Shown in pieces: positions 1 through 8,358 of a DNA stretch of 64,000 bases. Position 1 is the stretch's first letter. The number at the start of each line of letters is the position of its first letter. Made by a program: the position numbers and the translations under genes. The stretch is from an uncultured bacterium. GTDB taxonomy: Bacteria > Krumholzibacteriota > Krumholzibacteriia > LZORAL124-64-63. The notes beneath the pieces are model-generated. The model made no database searches and had not been told where the DNA came from. It was given only the letters and a program-made list of their open reading frames with translations. The DNA lies in contig CAIWHK010000029.1 in assembly GCA_903912525.1 (NCBI GenBank), positions 1 through 64,000 on the forward strand. Reading direction: 5' to 3'.

Positions 1-87
1 CGGAGAGGCAGGGATTCGAACCCTGGGAACCCGCGAAGGTTCAACGGTTTTCGAGACCGCCCCGTTCAACCGCTCCGGCACCTCTCC
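1..87 (-). tRNA. tRNA-Ser(CGA)
   Basis: The minus strand folds as a class II tRNA: acceptor GGAGAGG pairs with CCTCTCC, and a long variable arm is present. The anticodon stem GCGGT/ACCGT encloses loop CTCGAAA, so the anticodon is CGA and it reads UCG. The discriminator G falls on base 1, so whether CCA is encoded lies outside the window. It is 25 bases downstream of the tRNA-Ser(GGA) gene and is probably co-transcribed with it. Confidence 0.95.
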
Positions 88-109
88 GCGAAAATCGCCC
101 GGCTCCAAC

Positions 110-197
<88 letters not shown>

Positions 198-215
198 ACC
201 TGGGACAGGGCGGGC

Positions 216-244
216 AATATAGCATCGGGTTTTCGGAAAATCAA
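216..244 (-). promoter_or_regulatory. promoter for the tRNA-Ser pair
   Basis: Reading the minus strand, a -35 TTGATT (239-244) and a -10 TATATT (216-221) are separated by exactly 17 bases. Transcription would begin around 209, about 12 bases before tRNA-Ser(GGA). This separates the tRNA transcript from tadA, whose stop is at 296. Confidence 0.7.
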
Positions 245-295
245 CGTGCCGTCTTGGGACCGGTCAGAGGCCGAAACAAGCCCCCGGCAGCGGGT

Positions 296-793
296 TCAGT
301 CGCCTGTCCCGCCCCCGCGCCGGTCGCGGAAGAAGGTCCGCAGCAACTCCCCGCACGGTCCGGCCAGGATTCCCCCCACCACCTCGACCCGGTGGCGGTA
401 CGGATTACCGTCCAGCAGGCGGGCGGTCGAGACGACGGCGCCCGCCCGCGGATCAGCCGCCCCGAAGACCACCCGGCCCACCCGCGCCAGCAGGATGGCC
501 CCACAGCACATGGTGCAGGGCTCGAGCGTCACATACAGGGTGGCATCGTCCAGGCGCCAGTCGCCGCGACCCGACCCGGTCCTCTCCTCATACCCATCCA
601 ATTCTGTCGGGTCGCCACCGGCCCCTCCCGCGGCGCCGATGGCAAGGATCTCCGCATGCGCGGTCGCGTCCCTGAGTGCCTCGACCTGGTTGTGCCCGCG
701 GGCCAGCACGACGCCGTCCCGCACGACCAGGGCGCCGACGGGCACCTCGCCCCGGCCGGCCGCCTCCCGCGCCAGCCGCAACGCCTCGTTCAT
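296..793 (-). CDS. tadA: tRNA-specific adenosine deaminase TadA
   Basis: A 165-residue protein of the cytidine/deoxycytidylate deaminase fold that converts A34 to inosine in tRNA-Arg(ACG), and so allows decoding of CGU/CGC/CGA. The zinc-binding motifs are visible: the HAEILAI helix carries the catalytic His and Glu (about residues 46-52), and the LEPCTMCCGAI helix supplies the two Cys ligands. The start MNEALRLA is chosen because it matches the family N-terminus; the frame remains open further upstream through low-complexity sequence into the preceding gene. It is 53 bases downstream of a secreted propeller protein, with no obvious promoter of its own. Its substrate tRNA-Arg(ACG) is encoded about 4.5 kb upstream on the same strand. 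An unusual feature is a short glycine-rich insertion between the two motifs. Confidence 0.93.
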   Translation of the reverse strand: MNEALRLAREAAGRGEVPVGALVVRDGVVLARGHNQVEALRDATAHAEILAIGAAGGAGGDPTELDGYEERTGSGRGDWRLDDATLYVTLEPCTMCCGAILLARVGRVVFGAADPRAGAVVSTARLLDGNPYRHRVEVVGGILAGPCGELLRTFFRDRRGGGTGD

Positions 794-846
794 CCAGCGC
801 TCGTCGGGAGCGAAGACACCGCCGAGCAGCGATTCACCGGGGGCGC

Positions 847-3129
847 TCAACGCGCGACCGCCTCGACGCCCGCCGGGTTGCCGGCCAGGTCGCGGGCCTC
901 GACGCGCACGCGCCAGGGGCGGGGGCCCTCGGCGCGGCCCGCGCGCGGCCACGGCACCACGATGTCGAACGATTCGGAGGTGCTATCGCAGATGCCGTCC
1001 ACCGGGTCGAGGCGTTCGGCCGCCCCGTCCGGCAGCAGCACCCGTGCACCCGCGACGACGCTCGCCGCGTCCACCACGCGCAGACGTACACGCAGGCCGC
1101 CAGGCACCATGGCCACGGTCACGTCCTGCAGCGCCGGCGGCGCGTTGTCGACCACCAGCGGCCCCAGTTCGCTCACGGCCGTCGCCGCCGCGGCGCCCGG
1201 ATTGTCCGGCGCATCGCTCGCGACCAGGCGCAGTGCATAGCGACCGTCCTCCATCCGCGAGCCGTCCCAGCTGCCGAGCGTCCCGGTCAGCGGTTCGCCG
1301 GGCGAACCGGCGCCCTTGATCGCCGCCGGCCGCCAGCCGGCTTCGCCGTCGCGCCGGCATTCGAGCCGGTACTCCAGGCGATCGTCGTTCGGGTCGGACG
1401 CCCGCCAGGTCAGCACCCGCACGGCGCGGCCGGCGTCGATGCGGTCGGGTCCGACCCACCCATCCTCGGGCACGTCGCGCTGCGTGAATTCCGCGCTCAG
1501 TCCGCCGCCGTATTCGTGGACGATGTTGTCGCCGCCGGCGTCACCCGCCTTCACACCGCGCAGCCGCTCGACCCGGAAGTCCTCGATGACCGGCGGCAGG
1601 TTCGGCTGCCGCGCGCTGACCGACACGCCGGTCACGCGCCACGCGCGCGCGCCCACGCCCGCCGGCGGAAGCTCGACACGCCACTGCAGGTAGCGGCACG
1701 GCGCCAGATCGAGCACTTGGTCCGGCTCGCTCCACGGCGCACTCCATGCGCTCCACCCCTCGTCGGGCTCAGCGCGGCGGCCGCCGCGCACCGACCAGCG
1801 CGGCGCGCCCTCGCCCGCCACTCCTTCCCAGCGCAGTCGTCCCCAGGCCACGCCGGCGCCGCCGTCGAGCGGCGGGCTCGTCACGCTGGCCCACGCATCC
1901 GCCGCCCCGGCCACCACCAACGCCGCGGGATGGGCCTGCGCAACAGCGAATCCGGCGCCGCCCAGCGGCACGATGTCCAACACGTCACCCCCGGGCCACG
2001 ATACCAGCGGCCGCGAACCCCAACCGCCGGTCAGGCGGTAGACGACGGCGCGCGCGTCGTCGCGCGGCGCCGCTTCCTCGCCCCCGGCGCCCGCCGCAGA
2101 CACGACCGTCGCCGACGCCGCCACAAGACTGGATCCGTCCGCGGCATCGCCGAGCGTCCCGGCGCCCAGCCAGCCCCAGCGCGGGCTCCAGCCCGCGGTC
2201 ATCAACGCGCGGTCCCCCGCCCACACCCGCACGGGCTCGCCGCCGGCGCCCAGGCGATAGAGAGCCGCGGCGGGCGCGGTGGCGCCGCCGCCGTCGGCCG
2301 TCACGCCGCCGCCTGCGGCGCCGGCTCCGTCGTCCTCACCGGCCAGCCCGAGCACATGGAAAACGCCGCCCGGGCCGCGCAACAGCCGCCGCGCCTCGTC
2401 CTGGGCGATGTCGCCCAGCGCCCGCGGACCGCCCTTGCCCCCGGTCGGCACGCGATAGACCAGGCCCGGCCCCTGCGTCACGGCCAGGAGGCTTCCGTCA
2501 TCGTCGAGGGCCACATCCATCGTGTTCTGCGCCGGCAGTGAGGCCGCCTTTTCGAGTTTCCCGTCGCGCCAGCTGTAGCGATAGACCGCCGCCGGGGCGC
2601 CCGTCGCGAGCCAGGCCACCGAGGCCTTCGCGTCGATCGCCATCGCCCACACGTAGCCGCCCTCGATGCGCCCGACCTCGGTGACATCGCCGGCCGTCGT
2701 CACCCGTACGAGCCGGCCGTCGGGACCGCAGCCGCCCAGCAGGTCGCCGCCGGGCAGCACCGCCAGGCTGAACACCTCGGTCGATTCCAGGCGCGCCACC
2801 AGGCGCGTCGTTCCATCGGCGGTGACGTGGTGGATCTCGCCGCCGTGGCCCGTGCCCAGGTACCAGCCGCCACGACCGTCGCCGGCCACGCGCCACGCGA
2901 CCTCGGGACCGGCCAGCGCCGTCACCCGCGTCGACGGCCCGGACGTCACGCCGCCGAGCGTGTCGATCCCGGCTGCTTCGAGCGTCACCTCGTCGAAGGA
3001 ACGGGAGGCCGGCCAGTCCCAGTACTTCGGGCCGGCCGCGTTCGCCGGCAACGACCCGCAAGACAGGACACACGCAACCAGGGCCGCCCCAGCGAACCGT
3101 CGTGTCGAGAACCCGGTCATCGCACTCAT
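847..3129 (-). CDS. secreted beta-propeller protein with Ig-like C-terminus
   Basis: A 760-residue exported protein of unknown function. The N-terminus has a signal peptide (charged MTGFSTRR, hydrophobic AGAALVACVL, then cleavage around PANA-AG near residue 32). Residues roughly 60-400 contain repeated blades of the type 'GDGRGGWYLGTG', 'VLPGGDLLGG' and 'AIDAKASVAWLAT', typical of NHL/WD40-like propellers. The C-terminal third contains fibronectin/Ig-like stretches such as 'RVLTWRASDPNDDRLEYRLE' and ends near 'EARDLAGNPAGV'. It follows the S55 protein by 75 bases and precedes tadA by 53 bases, so the three probably form one transcript. The start could also be the in-frame ATG three codons later. 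I recognise the folds but not a specific family, and I assign no activity. Confidence 0.75.
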   Translation of the reverse strand: MSAMTGFSTRRFAGAALVACVLSCGSLPANAAGPKYWDWPASRSFDEVTLEAAGIDTLGGVTSGPSTRVTALAGPEVAWRVAGDGRGGWYLGTGHGGEIHHVTADGTTRLVARLESTEVFSLAVLPGGDLLGGCGPDGRLVRVTTAGDVTEVGRIEGGYVWAMAIDAKASVAWLATGAPAAVYRYSWRDGKLEKAASLPAQNTMDVALDDDGSLLAVTQGPGLVYRVPTGGKGGPRALGDIAQDEARRLLRGPGGVFHVLGLAGEDDGAGAAGGGVTADGGGATAPAAALYRLGAGGEPVRVWAGDRALMTAGWSPRWGWLGAGTLGDAADGSSLVAASATVVSAAGAGGEEAAPRDDARAVVYRLTGGWGSRPLVSWPGGDVLDIVPLGGAGFAVAQAHPAALVVAGAADAWASVTSPPLDGGAGVAWGRLRWEGVAGEGAPRWSVRGGRRAEPDEGWSAWSAPWSEPDQVLDLAPCRYLQWRVELPPAGVGARAWRVTGVSVSARQPNLPPVIEDFRVERLRGVKAGDAGGDNIVHEYGGGLSAEFTQRDVPEDGWVGPDRIDAGRAVRVLTWRASDPNDDRLEYRLECRRDGEAGWRPAAIKGAGSPGEPLTGTLGSWDGSRMEDGRYALRLVASDAPDNPGAAAATAVSELGPLVVDNAPPALQDVTVAMVPGGLRVRLRVVDAASVVAGARVLLPDGAAERLDPVDGICDSTSESFDIVVPWPRAGRAEGPRPWRVRVEARDLAGNPAGVEAVAR

Positions 3130-3204
3130 CGTGAACGCTCCACCTTCCGCCTCGCGGCACGTTTCATTGCGCAGGACGTTTCGAACTCAGCCGGGCCCCG
3201 CGCG

Positions 3205-5124
3205 TCAGGGCCTGCGGCCGGCGCCGGCAGCCGCGGCCGCGGGCACCACTTGCAGTGTGCGTACGGCGTGCCCGCCAAGCGCCCACGTCGTGGGAACCTC
3301 GACGCGCGCCACCGGCCGGGCCAACGCCTGGTCGGCCGGCTGGCGGCCCGTCGCCACAACGCGACTGACGCTGCCGGGCGCCGCGGCAAGCTCGCGGCCG
3401 CCCACCATCACCGGGCGGTCGGCGGCGAAGACGGTCACCACGAGCGTTGCCGTCGATCGCGCCGTGCCCAGCAGGTCCCACAGGTCTTCCAGCCGGGCCG
3501 GTTGCAGGCGTTCGGGCGCGCGCTGCGCCTCGAACGCGAAAAACTCGGCGGCGCTCGCCGCCACCACACGGTACGCGCCGGCCGGCAGCGCGGCAGGCAG
3601 CGGAACGTCCACCGGCACCTGGCGGGGCCTGCCGTCGGCGTCACGCAATTCGATCGTCACCGGCAGGCTCACGGTGCCGGCATCCACTCGCCGCGCCGCG
3701 CCGAGCCCGTTGATCGTGGCCTCGCCGCGCCCAGGTGCGATGTTGGCCGTGATCGCGACCTTCTCCAGGTGCGCCGATCCGAACGGATTGTCCAACAGCA
3801 GCGCCAGCGGCGTCATCAGGTCGGCGCCGAGCGCCGCCGCGCCGCCGGGACCCGACGCCACCCCGGCCTGGGTCAGGCTGCGCTGCGCTCCTTCACCCGC
3901 CAGCCGCCACGACGTCTCCATGCGCCACGTCACGACCTGACGGCTGGCGTCGTCGCCACCGGCCAGCAGTGCATTGTAGAACGCCCAGAACACGAGCATC
4001 GGCGTCAGCTGTGCGTCATCGGCGACATCGAAGTGGTAGCTGCCGGGCGCCGCGCCCTCGACACGCACATCGACCGGCACCAGCGGCGCCTTGTCACCCA
4101 GGCGCCCGGCCACGCCGGCGCGCAGGTCATGGTGGACCGCGCCGACGACCGGCCCTGGTGAGCCGATCTTGAACGAAATGCGGCGGCTGGGCAGGATGGT
4201 GACGATGTCGGCCGTGGCCAGGGGCAGGTCCACGGCGCCGCGCTGCATCAACGGGTGCCCGAAGATGAGCACGCGGTCGCCATCCACCCAGCTGACGGTG
4301 CCGATGGCGCCGAGGTCCGCGTCGCCGGTCACCAGCGACACGGCGCAGGCAGCGCCCGGCACGAGCTTCGCGCCGGCTGTCGCTGTCGCGGCCGCCGCCC
4401 GCCCGCGCGATGCTGCGGCAGCGGCAGAGGCCGGGCGGCACAGCCAGGACGGCGTCCCGCTGTCGCCACCCGCAGCCAGCGGCCCGAGGAGTTCCGCACC
4501 CAGATCCAGGACGTCCGGCCAGCCCGGGATCGCCGCGGGCCGCGCGACCGTCCTGGCCGCAGGCGACGCCAACGCGTCCTCCCCGAACAATCCGGTCGCC
4601 AGGGCGCTCCCATCACCGGCAACCAGGCGCGCCGGGTCCCAGTCGCCGGTGCTCCGCGGCTGCGCACCCTGCTGCGGCGCCGTCGGCAGCGCCAGCAACT
4701 CGCGCGCCGGCGTCACGCCACCGATCGGCGCCAGCGCGCCTTCCCAGCCGAAGGCCAGCGCGCCCGCGAACCGCCCGTCGATGTACACCGGGCTGCCGCT
4801 CATGCCCTGCGCGATGCTCGACTGCTCGAGCCCGTGCCCACCGACCTCGACGACCACCATTGACCCCTGCACGCGCGCATTGTCCTGCACGCCAAGGACG
4901 CGCACGCTGAACGTGTCGATGCGGCTGCCTGCGAAGACGGTCAGGCCGTAGCCCGTCATGCCGGGCTTGATCTGTTCGACGGGAATGATGTCCGGCAGGG
5001 CGCCCTGGACGGCGATCGCCGGCGACCACGAAGCGGCCAGCGACGCGAGGACAACGGCGGCGACAACCATCCACGGTGCGCGTGGGCTGCGCCGGCAAGG
5101 CCCGCGCCTGGGCAAGAACGACAT
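3205..5124 (-). CDS. SpoIVB-type S55 peptidase domain protein, secreted
   Basis: A 639-residue protein with an N-terminal hydrophobic segment (about residues 18-38, ending SPAIA) and the S55 signature 'AQGMSGSPVYIDGRFAGAL' at about 105-121, where the Ser of GMSGSP is the catalytic serine in SpoIVB. The conserved lead-in 'IKPGMTGYGLTVFAG' (about 52-66) is also typical. In Firmicutes SpoIVB triggers sigma-K activation; in non-sporulating diderms this family is widespread but uncharacterised, so a periplasmic or surface protease is only an inference. The remaining 500 residues are beta-rich. The start at 5124 is supported by AAGGAA eight bases upstream; a longer frame to 5256 lacks this. It heads a probable operon with the propeller protein and tadA, just downstream of the tRNA terminator. 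Confidence 0.8.
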   Translation of the reverse strand: MSFLPRRGPCRRSPRAPWMVVAAVVLASLAASWSPAIAVQGALPDIIPVEQIKPGMTGYGLTVFAGSRIDTFSVRVLGVQDNARVQGSMVVVEVGGHGLEQSSIAQGMSGSPVYIDGRFAGALAFGWEGALAPIGGVTPARELLALPTAPQQGAQPRSTGDWDPARLVAGDGSALATGLFGEDALASPAARTVARPAAIPGWPDVLDLGAELLGPLAAGGDSGTPSWLCRPASAAAAASRGRAAAATATAGAKLVPGAACAVSLVTGDADLGAIGTVSWVDGDRVLIFGHPLMQRGAVDLPLATADIVTILPSRRISFKIGSPGPVVGAVHHDLRAGVAGRLGDKAPLVPVDVRVEGAAPGSYHFDVADDAQLTPMLVFWAFYNALLAGGDDASRQVVTWRMETSWRLAGEGAQRSLTQAGVASGPGGAAALGADLMTPLALLLDNPFGSAHLEKVAITANIAPGRGEATINGLGAARRVDAGTVSLPVTIELRDADGRPRQVPVDVPLPAALPAGAYRVVAASAAEFFAFEAQRAPERLQPARLEDLWDLLGTARSTATLVVTVFAADRPVMVGGRELAAAPGSVSRVVATGRQPADQALARPVARVEVPTTWALGGHAVRTLQVVPAAAAAGAGRRP

Positions 5125-5281
5125 CAGGGCGGTTCCTTCCGGTTCAGGGCGGAGTGACCGCCTTGAAGATCCAGCTCGCAGGCAAGTTCCGTCGGCCGGG
5201 ATGTTTCGGCCCGGGATGCGGCGGGCCGAAATGCGCACGCCGCGCCAGCCTAGCACCGGCGCGGCGCCTGATCCTATATGA

Positions 5282-5324
5282 TAAAAAGACAGCGGGCTGT
5301 TTTCGCCAGCCCGCTGCCTCTTTT
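5282..5324 (-). terminator. intrinsic terminator after the tRNA-Arg/Ser cluster
   Basis: The inverted repeat GGCAGCGGGCTG / CAGCCCGCTGTC with a short A-rich loop is followed on the minus strand by TTTTT. The plus strand also has a T-run (CTCTTTT), so it may act in both directions. It lies immediately after tRNA-Arg(ACG) and before the S55 gene. Confidence 0.85.
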
Positions 5325-5332
5325 GATCTAGG

Positions 5333-5409
5333 TGGTACGCCCAGGAGGATTCGAACCCCCAACCTTCTGATCCGTAGTCAGATGCTCTATCCAGTTGAGC
5401 TATGGGCGC
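5333..5409 (-). tRNA. tRNA-Arg(ACG)
   Basis: Canonical cloverleaf on the minus strand. The anticodon stem TCTGA/TCAGA encloses CTACGGA, giving anticodon ACG, the substrate of TadA. The acceptor is GCGCCCA/TGGGCGT with a G-U first pair, the T loop is GTTCGAATC, and CCA is encoded (revcomp of 5333-5335). Confidence 0.97.
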
Positions 5410-5480
5410 ACCAGAAACGATCCAACACGATCCTGAACATCGTCCTCGCGTGCCGTCCGCGATCGTTCAGCATCTTTATG

Positions 5481-5570
<90 letters not shown>

Positions 5571-5576
5571 GAAACC

Positions 5577-5663
5577 TGGCGGAGGGCGAGGGATTCGAAC
5601 CCCCATGGGCTTTCACCCGGCGGTTTTCAAGACCGCTGCCTTACCAATTAGGACTAGCCCTCC
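5577..5663 (-). tRNA. tRNA-Ser(TGA)
   Basis: Class II tRNA on the minus strand with acceptor GGAGGGC/GCCCTCC, discriminator G and an encoded CCA. The anticodon stem GCGGT/ACCGC encloses CTTGAAA, giving TGA (reads UCA and probably UCG/UCU). The D arm (TAGTCCTAATTGGTAAGGCA) is less regular than in its neighbours. It is first in the three-tRNA transcript. Confidence 0.95.
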
Positions 5664-5767
5664 CGCAAACGGGGTCACAGGGCTGGTGCCATTGTGGTAA
5701 GGAGTGGCGCTCCCGCCCCCGCAACCCGCCGGCACGCCGGACTGGGCCGCGTTCGCAACGGGAAGGC

Positions 5768-5796
5768 ACGGTACTCTTTGGCCTTCCGTTTGTCAA
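5768..5796 (-). promoter_or_regulatory. promoter for tRNA-Ser(TGA)-Ser(GCT)-Arg(ACG)
   Basis: On the minus strand, a perfect -35 TTGACA (5791-5796) lies 17 bases from -10 TACCGT (5768-5773). This would give a leader of roughly 95 bases before tRNA-Ser(TGA). Confidence 0.6.
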
Positions 5797-5835
5797 GGAT
5801 CGGGTCCGGCGCATTTGCGCCGCCGCCCAGCCAGC

Positions 5836-7125
5836 TCAGCCGGCGTTGCTGCGCGGCTTCGCCAGGCGCCTGGCCATCGCCACGAAATCCAGCCCCACGA
5901 CCGGGTCGGCCAGCGGGCCCCGCACGGTGATGTCGAGATTGACCCGTCGCTCGGTGTCGCGCAGGGCCAGCGCATACATCGTCATCGAGCCGAGGTTCGG
6001 CACGAAATCGGGCGGCAGGCACAGATGCACCGTCAGGTCGGTGCTGCCGTCGAAGCCCAGCGTCCCGGCCAGGTCCCAGTCCGTGTCCGGGCCCCGCAGG
6101 GCCAGCGTATCGACCGCAAAGGCACCGCCGGAAACACGGAACACGTGCCGCAACTCGGTGAAGCGGACGTCGATCAGGTCCTGGCGATCGCCCAGGTACT
6201 GCTTGGCGTCGGACAGCCACGGGCCGGTGCGCAGCACGCCCTCGTCTGCCCGCAGCCTCCCCTGTCCCGAAAGCGTGGAGCGGACTGTCGCGGCGTCGCC
6301 CAGCGTGCACGCCAGCTTCGCTTCGCCGGACACACGGGCCTCCAATTGCGTCGCCACCTCGGGCGCCCACGGCCGCAGCAATGCCGCAGCTTCGACGCCC
6401 TCGAGTCGAACCGCACCCTCCACCGCGGCCGCGCCCGCCACCGTCGGATCCCAGGTCCCGGTCGCCGAGACCGCGCCACCCGCGGTGCGACACGACAGCG
6501 AGCGCACGATCACGACCCGCTTCCTGAGCGAAGCCTCCAGTTCGAGGTCGTCCACCGCGAACGTCGTCCACGCGCCGTGCCCGAACTTGACCGAGAGCGA
6601 GCCCTCGAGCCCGGGCGGCAACAGAGGCCCGCCGATCGGCGCCGCAACCTGCCCCGGTTTCGGCAATTCGTAGTTGAGACCGCGGGCCTTCAGCGCGAAG
6701 TCGGCCAGCGCGACGGGCTGGCCACGCCAGGTGGCCTGCGCCGCGGCGCCGCTCGCGCGCGCGCCGTCGACGACCAGTCGCTTGCCCACCAGCGGCAACA
6801 CCGCCAGCGACAACTCGGCCCGCTCCAGCGCCACGTCGTACGAACCGCGGCGAACCAGACGCGCGTTGCTCACCTGCAACCCGGGGCCGCCGACCAGCGT
6901 CAGGCGGGCCTGGCCGACGGTGACCTCGGCGCCCGTCGCGGCCGTCAGGGCCTCGGCCACGCGTCCGGCGAGCATCGTGCCCGGCACCAGGCGCGGGCCG
7001 ATGAACACGACCGCTGCCAGTGCCGCCGCCGACACGACCAGTGCTGTTCCTGCCCGACGCCCGCGTCGCGCCCGGTTGTTGTCATCGCGCTTGGCCAACC
7101 CGTCCCCTGTCCGGCGACGCCGCAA
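5836..7125 (-). CDS. AsmA-like protein
   Basis: A 429-residue protein with one N-terminal transmembrane segment (about residues 25-45, 'TALVVSAAALAAVVFIGPRL') followed by a large periplasmic beta-rich domain. The segment after the membrane helix, 'LAGRVAEALTAATGAEVTVG', and the C-terminal 'VRGPLADPVVGLDF' are typical of AsmA/TamB-related proteins, which act in the envelope, probably in bridge-like lipid transfer between membranes. Its function here is by family only. The stop of mnmA (7126-7128) abuts a TTG start at 7125, so translation may be coupled. A second in-frame TTG at 7098 is preceded by AGGGGA and is an alternative start. It is the last gene of the tonB-to-asmA run. Confidence 0.72.
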   Translation of the reverse strand: MRRRRTGDGLAKRDDNNRARRGRRAGTALVVSAAALAAVVFIGPRLVPGTMLAGRVAEALTAATGAEVTVGQARLTLVGGPGLQVSNARLVRRGSYDVALERAELSLAVLPLVGKRLVVDGARASGAAAQATWRGQPVALADFALKARGLNYELPKPGQVAAPIGGPLLPPGLEGSLSVKFGHGAWTTFAVDDLELEASLRKRVVIVRSLSCRTAGGAVSATGTWDPTVAGAAAVEGAVRLEGVEAAALLRPWAPEVATQLEARVSGEAKLACTLGDAATVRSTLSGQGRLRADEGVLRTGPWLSDAKQYLGDRQDLIDVRFTELRHVFRVSGGAFAVDTLALRGPDTDWDLAGTLGFDGSTDLTVHLCLPPDFVPNLGSMTMYALALRDTERRVNLDITVRGPLADPVVGLDFVAMARRLAKPRSNAG

Positions 7126-8337
7126 TCAGCGGCCGCCCGTGCCCTCTACCGGTTCGTCGCACCACGCCGACTCACGCAACCGCGCGCCGCCGACGACGGC
7201 ATCGCCCACATACAGCGCCAGCCCCTGCCCAGGCGCCGCGCCGGCCACCGGCTCGACCAGCGTCACTTCCAGACGATCGCCCTCGCGCCGCCACCCCGCA
7301 ACCGGCGTGCCCGCGTGGCGATGGCGCACCTGCGCCAGCGGCCGGACGCCGCCCCACGCCGCGGGATCGTCCTCGGGCCAGCGATCGGGAAACTCCGGCG
7401 CCTGCGCCGTGAACCGGTCGGCCGTCAGGCGCGTCGCCAGCAAACCTTCGCGCGGCCCCACGACCAGTGCGTTGTCGGCTGCCCGCAGTTCCAGCACGAA
7501 CAGCGGCGCGGCCGCGGAAACGCCCAGGCCCTTGCGCTGCCCGACAGTGTAGCGGAACAGGCCGCGGTGCTCGCCGAGCACCTGTCCCTCCCGGTCGACG
7601 ATGGGACCGGGAGTCGTCGCCGCGGGTGCCCCGGCGAACAGGAAGTCGCGGTTGTCGTCCGGCACGAAGCAGATCTCCTGGCTGTCGCGCCGCTCGGCAA
7701 CCGCCAACCCGAGCGCGCGGGCCGCCTCGCGCACCTGCCCCTTGTCATACCACCCGAGCGGGAAGACCAGGTGCTCAAGCAGCGCCCCGCCGATGCGGTG
7801 CAGGAAGTACGACTGGTCCTTCGCCAGGTCCAGTCCCCGCAACAGCCGCGGCGCCGGGCCGTCGCGGTCGATGCGCGCATAGTGGCCGGTCGCTGCGAAC
7901 GCGCACCCCTGCCGCCCCGCGAGCCGCACCAGTTCGGGGAAGCGCACGCTCTCGTTGCAACCGAGGCACGGGTTGGGCGTCCGTCCGCTCGCGTACTCCT
8001 GGATGAACGGCGTGATCACCCGCTCGCGGAAGGGCTCGACGAGGTCGCCGACCCAGTGCGGCGCCCCGGCACGCACCGCCAGCGAGCGCGCCTGGTCGAT
8101 GGCCTCGAGCGAGCAGCACGACTGCTCGGTCGTGGCGGCGTCACCCTCGGCGTAGCAGAAATTGCGGAAAGTCACGCATTCGACGCGGCAACCGAGGGCC
8201 TGCAGCATCGCCAGCGCGACGGCGCTGTCGACGCCACCGCTCAGACCGAGCAGAACCCCTGTGCCGGGCGGCAAGGCCCGGCGCAGGGGTTCCGGCAGCG
8301 GCAAAGGGAAGGTCGGGCCGGGTGTCATGATTCCCAT
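7126..8337 (-). CDS. mnmA: tRNA-specific 2-thiouridylase MnmA
   Basis: A 403-residue PP-loop enzyme that makes 2-thiouridine at position 34 of tRNA-Lys/Glu/Gln. The ATP-binding loop LSGGVDSAVAL is at about residues 32-42. The catalytic Cys lies in RTPNPCLGCN, and the second in SQEICFVPDDN. The C-terminal domains begin near 'GPIVDREGQVLGEH', and 'YTVGQRKGLG' is conserved. It belongs to the variant with an extra cysteine pair (EQSCCSLEAIDQAR) near the N-terminus, a form common in Bacteroidetes and relatives. The start at 8337 is chosen by position, and an ATG at 8328 is equally possible. It lies 21 bases after the TPR lipoprotein and directly abuts the AsmA-like gene. Confidence 0.96.
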   Translation of the reverse strand: MGIMTPGPTFPLPLPEPLRRALPPGTGVLLGLSGGVDSAVALAMLQALGCRVECVTFRNFCYAEGDAATTEQSCCSLEAIDQARSLAVRAGAPHWVGDLVEPFRERVITPFIQEYASGRTPNPCLGCNESVRFPELVRLAGRQGCAFAATGHYARIDRDGPAPRLLRGLDLAKDQSYFLHRIGGALLEHLVFPLGWYDKGQVREAARALGLAVAERRDSQEICFVPDDNRDFLFAGAPAATTPGPIVDREGQVLGEHRGLFRYTVGQRKGLGVSAAAPLFVLELRAADNALVVGPREGLLATRLTADRFTAQAPEFPDRWPEDDPAAWGGVRPLAQVRHRHAGTPVAGWRREGDRLEVTLVEPVAGAAPGQGLALYVGDAVVGGARLRESAWCDEPVEGTGGR

Positions 8338-8358
8338 CCGGTCACCGGACCGATCCGG

